Position numbers and translations under genes: made by a program
Notes under the pieces: model-generated
Database searches by the model: none
Seen by the model: only the letters and a program-made list of their open reading frames with translations
What the model was told of the DNA's origin: nothing
Shown here: positions 1 to 11,290 of the stretch, piece by piece
Position numbering within the stretch: position 1 is the first letter of the stretch
Layout: every line of letters starts with the position of its first letter
DNA from: Symbiodinium natans
Taxonomy: Eukaryota > Sar > Dinophyceae > Suessiales > Symbiodiniaceae
DNA: 42,537 nucleotides
Assembly (NCBI GenBank): GCA_905221605.1
Contig: CAJNDS010001006.1
Location: 1 to 42,537 of the forward strand
Direction of reading: 5' to 3'

Positions 1-904
1 CTCATATTTTTGGAGAGCCCAGAAGGCTTCCTGACATTTGTTTTTGGTGCCCAAAACTCATGTTTTTGAAGAGCGTAGAAGGTGTTTTTGGTGCCCAAAA
101 CTCATGTTTTTGGAGAGTCCAGAAGGTTTCCTGACATTTGTTTTTGGTGCCCAAAACTCATGTTTTTGAAGAGCGTAGAAGGTGCTTTTGGTGCCCAAAA
201 CTCATGTTTTTGGATAGTCCAGAAGGTTTCCTTTTTTTGGTGCCCAGAATTCATGTTTTTGGAGAGCCCAAAAGGTTTCCTGACATTTGCTTTTGGTGCC
301 CACAACTCATGTTTTTGGAGAGCCCAGAAGGTTTCCTGACATTTGTTTTTGCTGCCCGAAACTCATGTTTTTGGAGAGTCCAGAAAGTTGCCTGACATTT
401 GTTTTTGGTGCCCAAAACTCATATTTTTGGATAGTACAGAAGGTTTCCTGACATTTGTTGGTGCCCAAAACTCATGTTTTTGGAGAGCCCAAAAGGTTTG
501 CTGACATTTGTTTTTGGTGCCCAAAACTCATGTTTTTGGAGAGCCCAGAAGGCTTCCTGATATTTGTTGTTGGTGCCCAAAACTCACGTTTTTGGAGAGC
601 CCAGAAGGTTTCCTGACATTTGTTTTTGGTGCCCAAAACTCATGTTTTTGGAGAGCCCAGAAGGTTTCCTGACATTTGTTTTTGGTGCCCAAAACTCATG
701 TTTTTGGAGAGCCCAGAAGGCTTCCTGACATTTGTTGTTGGTGCACAAACCTCATATTTTTGGATAGTCCAGAAGGTTTCCTGACATTTGTTGTTGGTGC
801 CCAAAACTCACGTTTTTGGAGAGTCCAGAAGGTTTCCTGACATTTGTTTTTGGTGCCCAAAACTCATGTTTTTGGAGTGTCCACAAGATTTCTTGACATT
901 CGTT
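1..904 (+). repeat. Segment F, first copy (about 16 monomers)
   Basis: This block contains two 44-bp deletion monomers (GAAGAGCG at 68 and 168), a T-run monomer near 227-241, a GCTGCCCGAAAC monomer near 350 and a rare GATAGTACAG monomer near 430. The same ordered series of variants is found at 25794-26668 (constant offset 25793) and, with small differences, at 27768-28650. It even shares a 3-bp loss (TTTGTTGGTGCC instead of TTTGTTGTTGGTGCC) with the 26.2-kb copy. The match stops at about 875, where this copy continues into the R unit while the others continue into different sequence. No gene is present. Confidence 0.85.
47..190 (+). repeat. 44-bp deletion monomers (first pair; 16 in window)
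   Basis: Monomers with GAAGAGCG TAGAAGGTG lack the following 12 bp (TTCCTGACATTT or equivalent) and run directly into GTTTTTGGTGCCC, giving a 44-bp unit. Starts of the GAAG motif: 68, 168, 9101, 10951, 11324, 11424, 19834, 21684, 22057 (variant), 22157, 25488, 25861, 25961, 27835, 27935 and 41649. Five pairs are spaced exactly 100 bp (44 + 56). Full-length units with the same GAAGAGCGTAGAAGG occur at 12138, 23041, 26667 and 28644 and may be the parent type. Confidence 0.85.
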
Positions 905-3665
905 TTTGGTGCCCAAAATTCATGTTTTTGGAGAGCCCAGAAGGTTTCCTGACATTTGTTTTTGGTGCCCAGAACTCATGTTTTTGGAGAGCCCAGAAAA
1001 TTTCCTGATATTTGTTTTTTGTGCCCACAACTCATGTTTTTGGAGAGCTCAGAAGGTTTCCTGACATTTGTTTTTGGTGCCCAAAACTCATGTTTTTGGA
1101 GAGCCCACAAGATTTCCTGACATTCGTTTTTGGTACCCAAAATTCATGTTTTTGGAGGGCCCAGAAGGTTTCCTGCCATTTGTTTTTGGTGCCCAAAACT
1201 CATGTTTTTGGAGAGCGCAGAAGGTTTCCTGACATTCGTTTTTGGTGCCCAAAACTCATGTTTTTGGATAGTCCAGAAGGTTTCCTTTTTTTTGGTGCCC
1301 AAAACTCATGTTTTTTGGAGAGCCCAGAAGGTTTCCTGACATTCGTTTTTGGTGCCCAAAACTCATGTTTTTGAAGAGCCCAGAAGGTTTCCTGACATTG
1401 TTTTTGGCGCCCAAAACTCATTTTTTTGGAGAGCCCAGAAAGTTTCCTGTTATTTGTTGTTGGTGCCCAAATTTCACGTTTTTGGAGAGCCCAGAAGGTT
1501 TCCTGACATTTGCTTTTGGTGTCCAAAACTCATATTTTTGGAGAGCCCAGAAAGTTTCCTGATATTTGATTTTGGTGCCCAAAACTCATGTTTTTGGAGA
1601 GCCCACAAGATTTCCTGACCATTTTTTTTGGTGCCCAGAACTCATGTTTTTGGAGAGCCCAGAAGGCTTCCTGACATTTGTTTTCGAAATCCAAAACTCA
1701 TTTGGAGAGCCCAGAAGGTTTCCTGATATTTGTTGTTGGTGCCCCAAACTCATGTTTTTGGAGAGCCCAGAAGGTTCCCTGACATTTGTTTTTGGTGCCC
1801 AACAATCATATTTTTGGAGAGCCCAGAAGTTTTACTGACATTTGTTTTTGGTGCCCAAAACTGAAATTTTTGGAGAGCCCAGAAGATTTCCTGACATTTG
1901 TTTTTGGTACCCAAAACTCATGTGTTTGGATAGTCCAGAAGATTTCCTGACATTTATTTTTGGTGCCCAAAACTCATGTTTTTGGACAGCCCAGAAGGTT
2001 TCCTGACATTTGATTTTGGTGCCCAAAACTCATGTTTTTGGAGAGCCCAGAAGATTTCCTGCCATTTGTTTTTGGTGCCCAAATTTCATGTTTTTGGAGA
2101 GTCCAGAAGGTTTCCTGATATTTGTTTTTGGTATCCAAAACTCATGTTTTTGGAGAGCCCAGAAGGTTTCCTGATATTTGATTTTGGTTCCCAAAGTTCA
2201 TGTTTTTGGAAAACCCAGAAGATTTCTTGATATTTGGTTTTGGTGCCCAAAACTCATGTTTTTGGAGAGCCCAGAAGGTTTCCTGACATTTGATTTTGGA
2301 ATCCAAAAATCATTTGGAGAGTCTAGAAGGTTTCCTGGCATTTGATTTTGGTGCCCAGAAGTCATGTTTTTGGAGAACCCAGAAGGTTTCCTGATATTTG
2401 TTTTTGGTACCCAAAATTCATATTTTTGGAGAACCCAGAAGATTTCATGACATTTGTTTTTGGTATCCAAAACTCATAATTTTGGAGAGCCCAGAAGGTT
2501 TCCTGACATTGTTTTTGGCGCCCAAAACTCATATTTTTGGAGAGCCCAGAAGTTTTCTTGATATTTATTTTTAGCCTCCAAAAATCATATTTTTGCAGAA
2601 CCCAGAAGGTTTCCTGACATTTGTTTTTGGTGTCCAAAACTCATATTTTTGGAGAGCCCAGAAAGTTTCCTGATATTTGATTTTGGTGCCCAAAACTCAT
2701 GTTTTTGGAGAGCCCAGAAGGTTTCCTGACATTTGTTTTTGGTGCCCAGAACTCATGTTTTTGGAGAGCCCAGAAAGTTTCCTGTTATTTGTTGTTGGTG
2801 CCCAAATTTCACGTTTTTAGAGAGCCCAGAAGGTTTCCTGACATTTGTTTTTGGTGCCCAAAACTCATGTTTTTGGAGAGCCCAGAAGGTTTCCTGACAT
2901 TTGTTTTTGGTGCCCAAAACTCATGTTTTTGGAGAGCCCAGAAGGTTTCCTGACATTTGTTTTTGGTGCCCAGAACTCTTTTTTTGTGGAGAGCCCAGAA
3001 AGTTTCCTGTTATTTGTTTTTGGTGCCCACAATTCATGTTTTTGGAGAGCTCAGAAGGTTTCCTGACATTTGTTTTTGGTGCCCAAAACTCATGTTTTTG
3101 GAGAGCCCACAAGATTTCCTGACATTCGTTTTTGGTGCCCAAAACTCATGTTTTTGGAGGGCCCAGAAGGTTTCCTGCCATTTGTTTTTGGTGCCCAAAA
3201 CTCATGTTTTTGGAGAGCGCAGAAGGTTTCCTGACATTCGTTTTTGGTGCCCAAAACACATGTTTTTGGATAGTCCAGAAGGTTTCCTTTTTTTGGTGCC
3301 CAAAACTCATGTTTTTTGGAGAGCCCAGAAGGTTTCCTGACATTTGTTTTTGGTCCCCAAAACTCATGTTTTTGAAGAGTCCAGAAGGTTTCCTGACATT
3401 GTTTTTGGCGCCCAAAACTCATATTTTTGGAGAGCCCAGAAGTTTTCTTGATATTTATTTTTAGCCTCCAAAAATCATATTTTTGGACAACCCAGAAGGT
3501 TTCCTGACATTTGTTTTTGGTGTCCAAAACTCATATTTTTGGAGAGCCCAGAGAGTTTCCTGATATTTGATTTTGGTGCCAAAAATTCGTGTTTTTGGAG
3601 AGCCCACAAGATTTCCTGACATTTGTTTTTGGTGCCCAGAACTCATGTTTTTGGAGAGCCCAGAA
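905..3665 (+). repeat. ~2.7-kb higher-order repeat R, copy 1
   Basis: A run of about 49 monomers with a distinctive order of variants. It includes GCCCACAAGATTTCC units, GGAGGGCCCAG units, a T-run unit near 1285, a GTTATTTGTTGTTGG unit near 1450, TTTTCGAAATCC near 1682, a short CTCATTTGGAG unit near 1698, a GAATCC/CTCATTTGG-like pair near 2300 and TTTTTAGCCTCC near 2570. The same order recurs at 3908 (offset 3003, dropping to 2896 after a 107-bp loss in copy 2), at 14657 and at 36341. The 3' boundary is where copies 1 and 2 stop matching (3665 against 6565). Boundaries were placed by eye, to within about one monomer. Confidence 0.85.
1280..1296 (+). repeat. T-run monomers (49-52 bp), example
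   Basis: In these units GGTTTCC is followed directly by a run of 7-10 T and GGTGCCC, so GACATTTG is missing. They usually follow GGATAGTCCAG or GGAGCGCCCAG. Examples near 231, 1283, 3287, 6182, 8338, 10696, 11017, 14034, 15035, 16918, 19071, 21748, 25551, 27749, 31868, 33847, 34395, 36673, 38733 and 41712. Run length varies between otherwise matching copies (for example 3287 against 6182), as expected for homopolymer slippage or sequencing error. Confidence 0.8.
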
Positions 3666-3907
3666 GGCTTCCTGTTATTTGTTGTTGGTGCCCAAATTTC
3701 ACGTTTTTGGAGAGCCCAGAAGGTTTCCTGACATTTGTTTTTGGTGTCCAAAACTCATATTCTTGAAGGGCCCAGAAGGTTTCCTGCCATTTGTTTTTGG
3801 TGCCCAAAACTCATGTTTTTGGAGAGCGCAGAAGGTTTCCTGACATTTGTTTTTGGTGCCCAAGTTTCATATTCTTGGAGAGCCCAGAAGGTTTCCTGAC
3901 ATTTGTT
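3666..3907 (+). repeat. Linker monomers between R copies 1 and 2
   Basis: About four monomers, including a CATATTCTTGAAGGGCC variant near 3758 and a CCCAAGTTTCATATTC variant near 3862. They resemble other monomers of the array but are not part of the shared R series. The stretch is reproduced, with R-copy-1 sequence before it and an R copy after it, at about 14415-14656 (offset 10749). It was therefore carried along in the 10.7-kb duplication. Confidence 0.7.
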
Positions 3908-6565
3908 TTTGGTGCCCAAAATTCATGTTTTTGGAGAGCCCAGAAGGTTTCCTGACATTTGTTTTTGGTGCCCAGAACTCATGTTTTTGGAGAGCCCAGA
4001 AAATTTCCTGATATTTGTTTTTGGTGCCCACAACTCATGTTTTTGGAGAGCTCAGAAGGTTTCCTGACATTGGTTTTTGGTGCCCAAAACTCATGTTTTT
4101 GGAGAGCCCACAAGATTTCCTGACATTCGTTTTTGGTACCCAAAATTCATGTTTTTGGAGGGCCCAGAAGGTTTCCTGCCATTTGTTTTTGGTGCCCAAA
4201 ACTCATGTTTTTGGAGAGCGCAGAAGGTTTCCTGACATTCGTTTTTGGTGCCCAAAACTCATGTTTTTGAAGAGCCCAGAAGGTTTCCTGACATTGTTTT
4301 TGGCGCCCAAAACTCATATTTTTGGAGAGCCCAGAAAGTTTCCTGTTATTTGTTGTTGGTGCCCAAATTTCACGTTTTTGGAGAGCCCAGAAGGTTTCCT
4401 GACATTTGTTTCTGGTGTCCAAAACTCATATTTTTGGAGAGCCCAGAAAGTTTCCTGATATTTGATTTTGGTGCCCAAAACTCATGTTTTTGGAGAGCCC
4501 ACAAGATTTTCTGACCTTTTTTTTTGGTGCCCAGAACTCATGTTTTTGGAGAGCCCAGAAGGCTTCCTGACATTTGTTTTCGAAATCCAAAACTCATTTG
4601 GAGAGCCCAGAAGGTTTCCTGATATTTGTTGTTGGTGCCCCAAACTCATGTTTTTGGAGAGCCCAGAAGGTTCCCTGACATTTGTTTTTGGTGCCCAACA
4701 ATCATATTTTTGGAGAGCCCAGAAGTTTTACTGACATTTGTTTTTGGTGCCCAAAACTGAAATTTTTGGAGAGCCCAGAAGATTTCCTGACATTTGTTTT
4801 TGGTACCCAAAACTCATGTGTTTGGATAGTCCAGAAGATTTCCTGACATTTATTTTTGGTGCCCAAAACTCATGTTTTTGGACAGCCCAGAAGGTTTCCT
4901 GACATTTGATTTTGGTGCCCAAAACTCATGTTTTTGGAGAGCCCAGAAGATTTCCTGCCATTTGTTTTTGGTGCCCAAATTTCATTTTTTTGGAGAGTCC
5001 AGAAGGTTTCCTGATATTTGTTTTTGGTATCCAAAACTCATGTTTTTGGAGAGCCCAGAAGGTTTCCTGATACTTGATTTTGGTTCCCAAAGTTCATGTT
5101 TTTGGAAAACCCAGAAGATTTCTTGATATTTGGTTTTGGTGCCCAAAACTCATGTTTTTGGAGAGCCCAGAAGGTTTCCTGACATTTGATTTTGGAATCC
5201 AAAAATCATTTGGAGAGTCTAGAAGGTTTCCTGGCATTTGATTTTGGTGCCCAGAAGTCATGTTTTTGGAGAACCCAGAAGGTTTCCTGATATTTGTTTT
5301 TGGTACCCAAAATTCATATTTTTGGAGAACCCAGAAGATTTCATGACATTTGTTTTTGGTATCCAAAACTCATAATTTTGGAGAGCCCAGAAGGTTTCCT
5401 GACATTGTTTTTGGCGCCCAAAACTCATATTTTTGGAGAGCCCAGAAATTTTCTTGATATTTATTTTTCGCCTCCAAAAATCATATTTTTGCAGAACCCA
5501 GAAGGTTTCCTGACATTTGTTTTTGGTGTCCAAAACTCATATTTTTGGAGAGCCCAAAAAGTTTCCTGATATTTGATTTTGGTGCCCAAAAAATTAAGGT
5601 TTTGGAGAGCCCAGAAGGTTTCCTGACATTTGTTTTTGGTGCCCAGAACTCATGTTTTTGGAGAGCCCAGAAAGTTTCCTGTTATTTGTTGTTGGTGCCC
5701 AAATTTCACGTTTTTGGAGAGCCCAGAAGGTTTCCTGACATTTGTTTTTGGTGCCCAAAACTCATGTTTTTGGAGAGCCCAGAAGGTTTCCTGACATTTG
5801 TTTTTGGTGCCCAAAACTCATGTTTTTGGAGAGCCCAGAAGGTTTCCTGACATTTGTTTTTGGTGCCCAGAACTCTTTTTTTGTGGAGAGCCCAGAAAGT
5901 TTCCTGTTATTTGTTTTTGGTGCCCACAATTCATGTTTTTGGAGAGCTCAGAAGGTTTCCTGACATTTGTTTTTGGTGCCCAAAACTCATGTTTTTGGAG
6001 AGCCCACAAGATTTCCTGACATTCGTTTTTGGTGCCCAAAACTCATGTTTTTGGAGGGCCCAGAAGGTTTCCTGCCATTTGTTTTTGGTGCCCAAAACTC
6101 ATGTTTTTGGAGAGCGCAGAAGGTTTCCTGACATTCGTTTTTGGTGCCCAAAACACATGTTTTTGGATAGTCCAGAAGGTTTCCTTTTTTTTGGTGCCCA
6201 AAACTCATGTTTTTTGGAGAGCCCAGAAGGTTTCCTGACATTTGTTTTTGGTCCCCAAAACTCATGTTTTTGAAGAGTCCAGAAGGTTTCCTGACATTGT
6301 TTTTGGCGCCCAAAACTCATATTTTTGGAGAGCCCAGAAGTTTTCTTGATATTTATTTTTAGCCTCCAAAAATCATATTTTTGGACAACCCAGAAGGTTT
6401 CCTGACATTTGTTTTTGGTGTCCAAAACTCATATTTTTGGAGAGCCCAGAGAGTTTCCTGATATTTGATTTTGGTGCCAAAAATTCGTGTTTTTGGAGAG
6501 CCCACAAGATTTCCTGATATTTGTTTTTGGTGCCCAGAACTCATGTTTTTGGAGAGCCCAGAAGG
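3908..6565 (+). repeat. ~2.7-kb higher-order repeat R, copy 2
   Basis: This block repeats R copy 1 monomer by monomer. It lacks a 107-bp stretch (the T-run monomer and its neighbour) after about 4260, where GAAGAGCCC directly follows a unit that in copy 1 is separated from it by two monomers. The TTTTTAGCCTCC unit here reads TTTTTCGCCTCC near 5466. The last shared variant, GGCTTCC near 6564, is followed by ACGTTTGTTGTTGGTGTCC, whereas copy 1 has TTATTTGTTGTTGGTGCCC. This copy is directly continuous with segment P. Confidence 0.85.
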
Positions 6566-9500
6566 CTTCCTGACGTTTGTTGTTGGTGTCCAAAACTCAT
6601 CGGGAGAGCCCAGAAGGTTTCCTGACATTTGTTTTTGGTGCCCAAGTTTCATATTCTTGGAGAGCCCAGAAGGTTTCCTGACATTTGTTTTTGGTGCCCA
6701 ACAATCATATTTTTGGAGAGCCCAGAAGTTTTACTGACATTTGTTTTTGGTGCCCAAAACTGAAATTTTCGGAGAGCCCAGAAGATTTCCTGACATTTGT
6801 TTTTGGTACCCAAAACTCATGTGTTTGGATAGTCCAGAAGGTTTCCTGACCTTTGTTTTTGGTGCCCAAGTTTCATATTCTTGGAGAGCCCAGAAGATTT
6901 CCTGACATTTGTTTTTGGTGCCCAAAACTCATGTTGTTGGAGAGTCCAGAAGGTTTCCTGACATGTGATTTTGGTGTCCAAACCTCATGTGTTTGGAGAG
7001 CCCAGAAGGTTTCCTGACATTTGTTTTTGGTGCCCAGAACTCATGTTTTTGGAGAGCCCAAAAGTTTTGCTGACGTTTGTTTTTGGTGCCCAAAACTCAT
7101 GTTTTTGGAGAGCCCAGAAGGTTTCCTGACATTTGTTTTTGGTGCCCAAAACTCATGTTTTTGGAGAGTCCAGAAGGTTTCCTGACATTTGTTGTTGGTG
7201 CCCAAAACTCATGTTTTTGGAGAGCCCAGAAGGTTTCCTGATATTTGTTGTTGGTGCCCAAAACTCACGTTTTTGGAGAGCCCAGAAGGTTTCCTGACAT
7301 TTGTTTTTGGTGCCCAAAACTCACGTTTTTGGAGAGCCCAGAAGGTTTCCTGACATTTGTTTTTGGTGCCCAAAACTCATGTTTTTGGAGGGCCCAGAAG
7401 GTTTCCTGACATTTGTTTTTGGTGCCCAAAACTCATGTTTTTGGAGAGTCCAGAAGGTTTCCTGACATTTGTTGTTGGTGCCCAAAACTCACGTTTTTGG
7501 AGAGCCCAGAAGGTTTGCTGACATTTGTTTTTGGTGCCCAACAGTCATGTTTTTGGAGAGCCCAGAAGGTTTCCTGACATTTGTTTTTGGTGCCCAAAAC
7601 TCATGTTTTTGGAGAGCCCAGAAGGTTTCCTGACATTTGTTTTTGGTGCCCAGAACTCATGTTTTTGGAGAGCCCAGATGGTTTCCTGACATTTGTTTTT
7701 GGTGCCCAAACCTCATATTTTTGGAGAGCCCAGAAGGTTTCCTGACCTTTGTTTTTGGTGCCCAAGTTTCATATTCTTGGAGAGCCCAGAAGATTTCGTG
7801 ACATTTGTTTTTGGTGCCTAAAACTCATGTTTTTTGAGAGCCCAGAAGGTTTCCTGACATTTGTTTTTGGTGCCCAAAACTCATGTTTTTGGAAAGCCCA
7901 GAAGGTTTCCTGACATTTGTTTTGGGTGCCCAAAACTCATGTTTTTGGAGAGTCCAGAAGGTTTCCTGACATTTGTTTTTGGTGCCCAAAACTCATGTTT
8001 TTGGAGAGTCCAGAAGGTTTCCTGACATTTGTTTTTGGTGCCCAAAACTCATGTTTTTGGAGAGCCCAGAAGGTTTCCTGACATTTGTTTTTGGTGCCCC
8101 AAACTCATGTTTTTGGAGAGCCCAGAAGGTTTCCTGACATTTGTTTTTGGTGCACAAATTTCTTGTTTTTGGAGAGCCCAGAAGGATTCCTGACATTTTT
8201 TTTTGGTGCCCAAAACTCATGATTTTGGAGAGCCCAGAAGGTTCCCTGACAATTCATGATTTTGCAGAGCCCAGAAGGTTTCCTGACATTTGTTTTGGTG
8301 CCCAAAACTAGTGTTTTTGGAGCGCCCAGAAGGTTTCCTTTTTTTTTTGGTGCCCAAAACTCACGTTCTTGGAGAGCCCAGAAGGTTTCCTGCCATTTGT
8401 TTTTGGTGCCCAAGTTTCATATTCTTGGAGAGCCCAGAAGGTTTCCTGACATTTGTTTTTGGTGCCGAAAACTCATATTTTTGGATAGTCCAGAAGGTTT
8501 CCTGGCTGTTTTTTTGGTACCCAAAACTCATGGTTTTGGAGAGCCCAGAAGGTTTGCTGACATTTGTTTTTGGTGCCCAAAACTCATACTTTTGGAGAGC
8601 CCAGAAGGTTTCCTGACATTTGTTTTTGGTGCCCAGAACTCATGTTTTTGGAGAGTCCAGAAGGTTTCCTGACATTTGTTGTTGGTGCCCTAAACTCACG
8701 TTTTTGCAGAGTCCAGAAGGTTTCCTGACATTTGTTTTTGGTGCCCACAACTCATATTTTTGGAGAGCCCAGAAAGTTTCCTGACATTTGATTTTGGTGC
8801 CCAAATTTCATGTTCTTCGAGAGCCCAGAAGGTTTCCTGCCATTTGTTTTTGGTGCCCAAGTTTCATATTCTTGGAGAGCCCAGAAGGTTTCCTGACATA
8901 TTTTTTTTTGGTGCCCAAAACTCATGTTTTTCGAGAGCCCAGAAGGTTTCCTGACATTTGTTTTTGGTGCCCAAAACTCATATTTTTTTTATAGTCCAGA
9001 AGGTTTCCTGACATTTGTTGTTGGTGCCCAAAACTCATATTTTTGGAGAGTCCAGAAGGTTTCCTGACATTTGTTTTTGGTGCCCAAAACTCATGTTTTT
9101 GAAGAGCGTAGAAGGTGTTTTTGGTGCCCAAAACTCATGTTTTTGGATAGTCCAGAAGGTTTCCTGCCATTTGTTTTTGGTGCCCAAAACTCATGTTTTT
9201 GGAGAGCCCAGAAGGTTTCCTGACATTTGTTTTTGGTGCCCAGAACTCATATTTTTGGAGAGCCCAAAAGGTTTCCTGACATTTGCTCTTGGTGCCCAAA
9301 ACTCATGTTTTTGGAGAGCCCAGAAGGTTTCCTGACATTTTGTTTTTGGTTTCCAAAACGCATGTTTTTGGAGAGCCCAGAAGGTTTGCTATCATTTGTT
9401 TTTGCTGCCCGAAACTCATATTTTTGGAGAGTCCAGAAGGTTGCCTGACATTTGTTTTTGGTGCCCAAAACTCATGTTTTGGGAGAGCCCAGAAGGTTTC

Positions 9501-9993
9501 CTGACATTTGTTTTTGGTGCCCAAATTTCTTGTTCTTCGAGAGCCCAGAAGGTTTCCTGACATTTGATTTTGGTGCCCAAATTTCATATTCTTGGAGAGC
9601 CCAGAAGGTTTCCTGACATTTTTTTTGGTGCCCAAAACTCATGTTTTTCGAGAGCCCAGAAGGTTTCCTGACAATTTTTTTTGGTGCCCAAAACTCATGT
9701 TTTTGGAGAGCCCAGAAGGTTTCCTGACTTTTGTTGTTGGTACCCAAAACTCATGTTTTTGGAGAGCCCAAAAGTTTTGCTGACGTTTGTTTTTGGTGCC
9801 CAAAACTCATGTTTTTGGAGAGCCCAGAAGTTTTCCTGACATTTTGTTTTGGTGCCCAAAACGCATGTTTTTGAAGAGCCCAGAAGGTTTCCTGACATTT
9901 GTTTTTGGTGCCCAAAACTCATGTTTTTGGACAGCCCAGAAGGTTTCCTGACATTTGATTTTGGTGCCCAAAACTCATGTTTTTGGAGAGCCC
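6566..9993 (+). repeat. Segment P, copy A (3.4 kb of monomers)
   Basis: About 62 monomers that recur in the same order at 17300-20726 (offset 10734-10733) and 39116-42537 (offset 32550 falling to 32544). Markers are CTCATCGGGAG (6597, T run lost), CTGAAATTTTCGG near 6760, CCCAACAGTCATG near 7537, TGCACAAATTTCTTG near 8150, a 37-bp monomer at 8216-8252, an ACTAGTG unit near 8308, a long T run near 8340, GGCTGTTTTTTTGG near 8503 and a 44-bp unit at 9101. The block holds ordinary satellite units only. Confidence 0.85.
8216..8252 (+). repeat. 37-bp deletion monomer (first of about 15)
   Basis: The unit starts CTCATGATTTTGG and ends TCCCTGACAA, then joins TTCATGATTTTGCAG of the next unit. Nineteen base pairs including the second T5 run and GGTGCCCAAAA are missing. 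The scar GACAATTCATG is at about 8248, 10286, 10605, 13172, 13492, 18981, 21019, 21338, 24075, 24837, 25156, 29112, 29432, 36070 and 40797. The same scar everywhere implies one origin followed by copying. Confidence 0.85.
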
Positions 9994-11290
9994 AGAAGGT
10001 TTCCTGACATTTGTTTTTGGTGCCCAAAACTCATGTTTTTGGAGAGCCCAGACGGTTTGCTAACATTTGTTTTTGGTGCCCAAAACTCATGTTTTTGGAG
10101 AGCCCAGAAGGTTTCCTGACATTTGTTTTTGGTGCCCAAAACTCATGATTTTCGAGAGCCCAGAAGGTGTCCTGACATTTGTTTTTGGTGCCCAACACTC
10201 ATATTTTTGGAGAGCCCAGAAGGCTTCCTGACATTTGTTTTTGGTGCCCAAAACTCATGTTCTTGGAGAGCCCAGAAGGTTGCCTGACAATTCATGATTT
10301 TGCAGAGCCCCGAAGGTTTCCTGACATTTGTTTTTGGTGCCCAAAACTCATGTTTTTTGGAGAGCCCAGAAGGTTTCCTGATATTTTGTTTTTGGTTCCC
10401 CAAAACTCATGTTTTTGGACAGCCCAGAAGGTTTCCTGACATTTTGTTTTGGTTTCCAAAACGCATGCTTTTGGAGAGCCCAGAAGGTTTCCTGCCATTT
10501 GTTTTTGGTGCCCAAAACTCATGTTTTTGGAGAGCGCAGAAGGTTTCCTGACATTTTTTTTGGTGCCCAAAACTCATGATTTTGGAGAGCCCAGAAGGTT
10601 CCCTGACAATTCATGATTTTGCAGAGCCCAGAAGGTTTCCTGACATTTGTTTTGGTGCCCAAAACTAGTGTTTTTGGAGCGCCCAGAAGGTTTCCTCTTT
10701 TTTTGGTGCCCAAAACTCACGTTCTTGGAGAGCCCAGAAGGTTTCCTGCCATTTGTTTTTGGTGCCCAAGTTTCATATTCTTGGAGAGCCCAGAAGGTTT
10801 CCTGACATTTGTTTTTGGTGCCGAAAACTCATATTTTTGGATAGTCCAGAAGGTTTCCTGACATTTGTTGTTGGTGCCCAAAACTCGCGTTTTTGGAGAG
10901 TCCAGAAGGTTTCCTGACATTTGTTTTTGGTGCCCAAAACTCATGTTTTTGAAGAGCGTAGAGGGTGTTTTTGGTGCCCAAAACTCATGTTTTTGGATAG
11001 TCCAGAAGGTTTCCTTTTTTTGGTGCCCAGAATTCATGTTTTTGGAGAGCCCAGAAGGTTCCCTGACATTTGCTTTTGGTGCCCACAACTCATGTTTTTG
11101 GAGAGCCCAGAAGGTTTCCTGACATTTGTTTTTGCTGCCCGAAACTCATGTTTTTGGAGAGTCCAGAAAGTTGCCTGACATTTGTTTTTGGTGCCCAAAA
11201 CTCATATTTTTGGATAGTCCAGAAGGTTTCCTGACATTTGTTGTTGGTGCCCAAAACTCATATTTTTGGAGAGTCCAGAAGGTTTCCTGA
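9994..11290 (+). repeat. Segment E, copy A (1.3 kb)
   Basis: About 24 monomers marked by two 37-bp deletion units (scars GACAATTCATG at 10286 and 10605), GTTCCCCAAAAC near 10397, GGTTTCCAAAACGCATGC near 10451, an ACTAGTG unit near 10665, CTCGCGTTTTTGG near 10885 and a 44-bp unit with GAGGGTG at 10951. The same series lies at 20727-22023 (offset 10733). Most of it recurs again at 24785-26005. Confidence 0.8.

Noticed and set aside
8336-8350. T runs as RNA polymerase III terminators or rho-independent terminators
   Set aside because: T runs occur twice in every monomer and are not placed after any RNA gene. They are part of the satellite unit.
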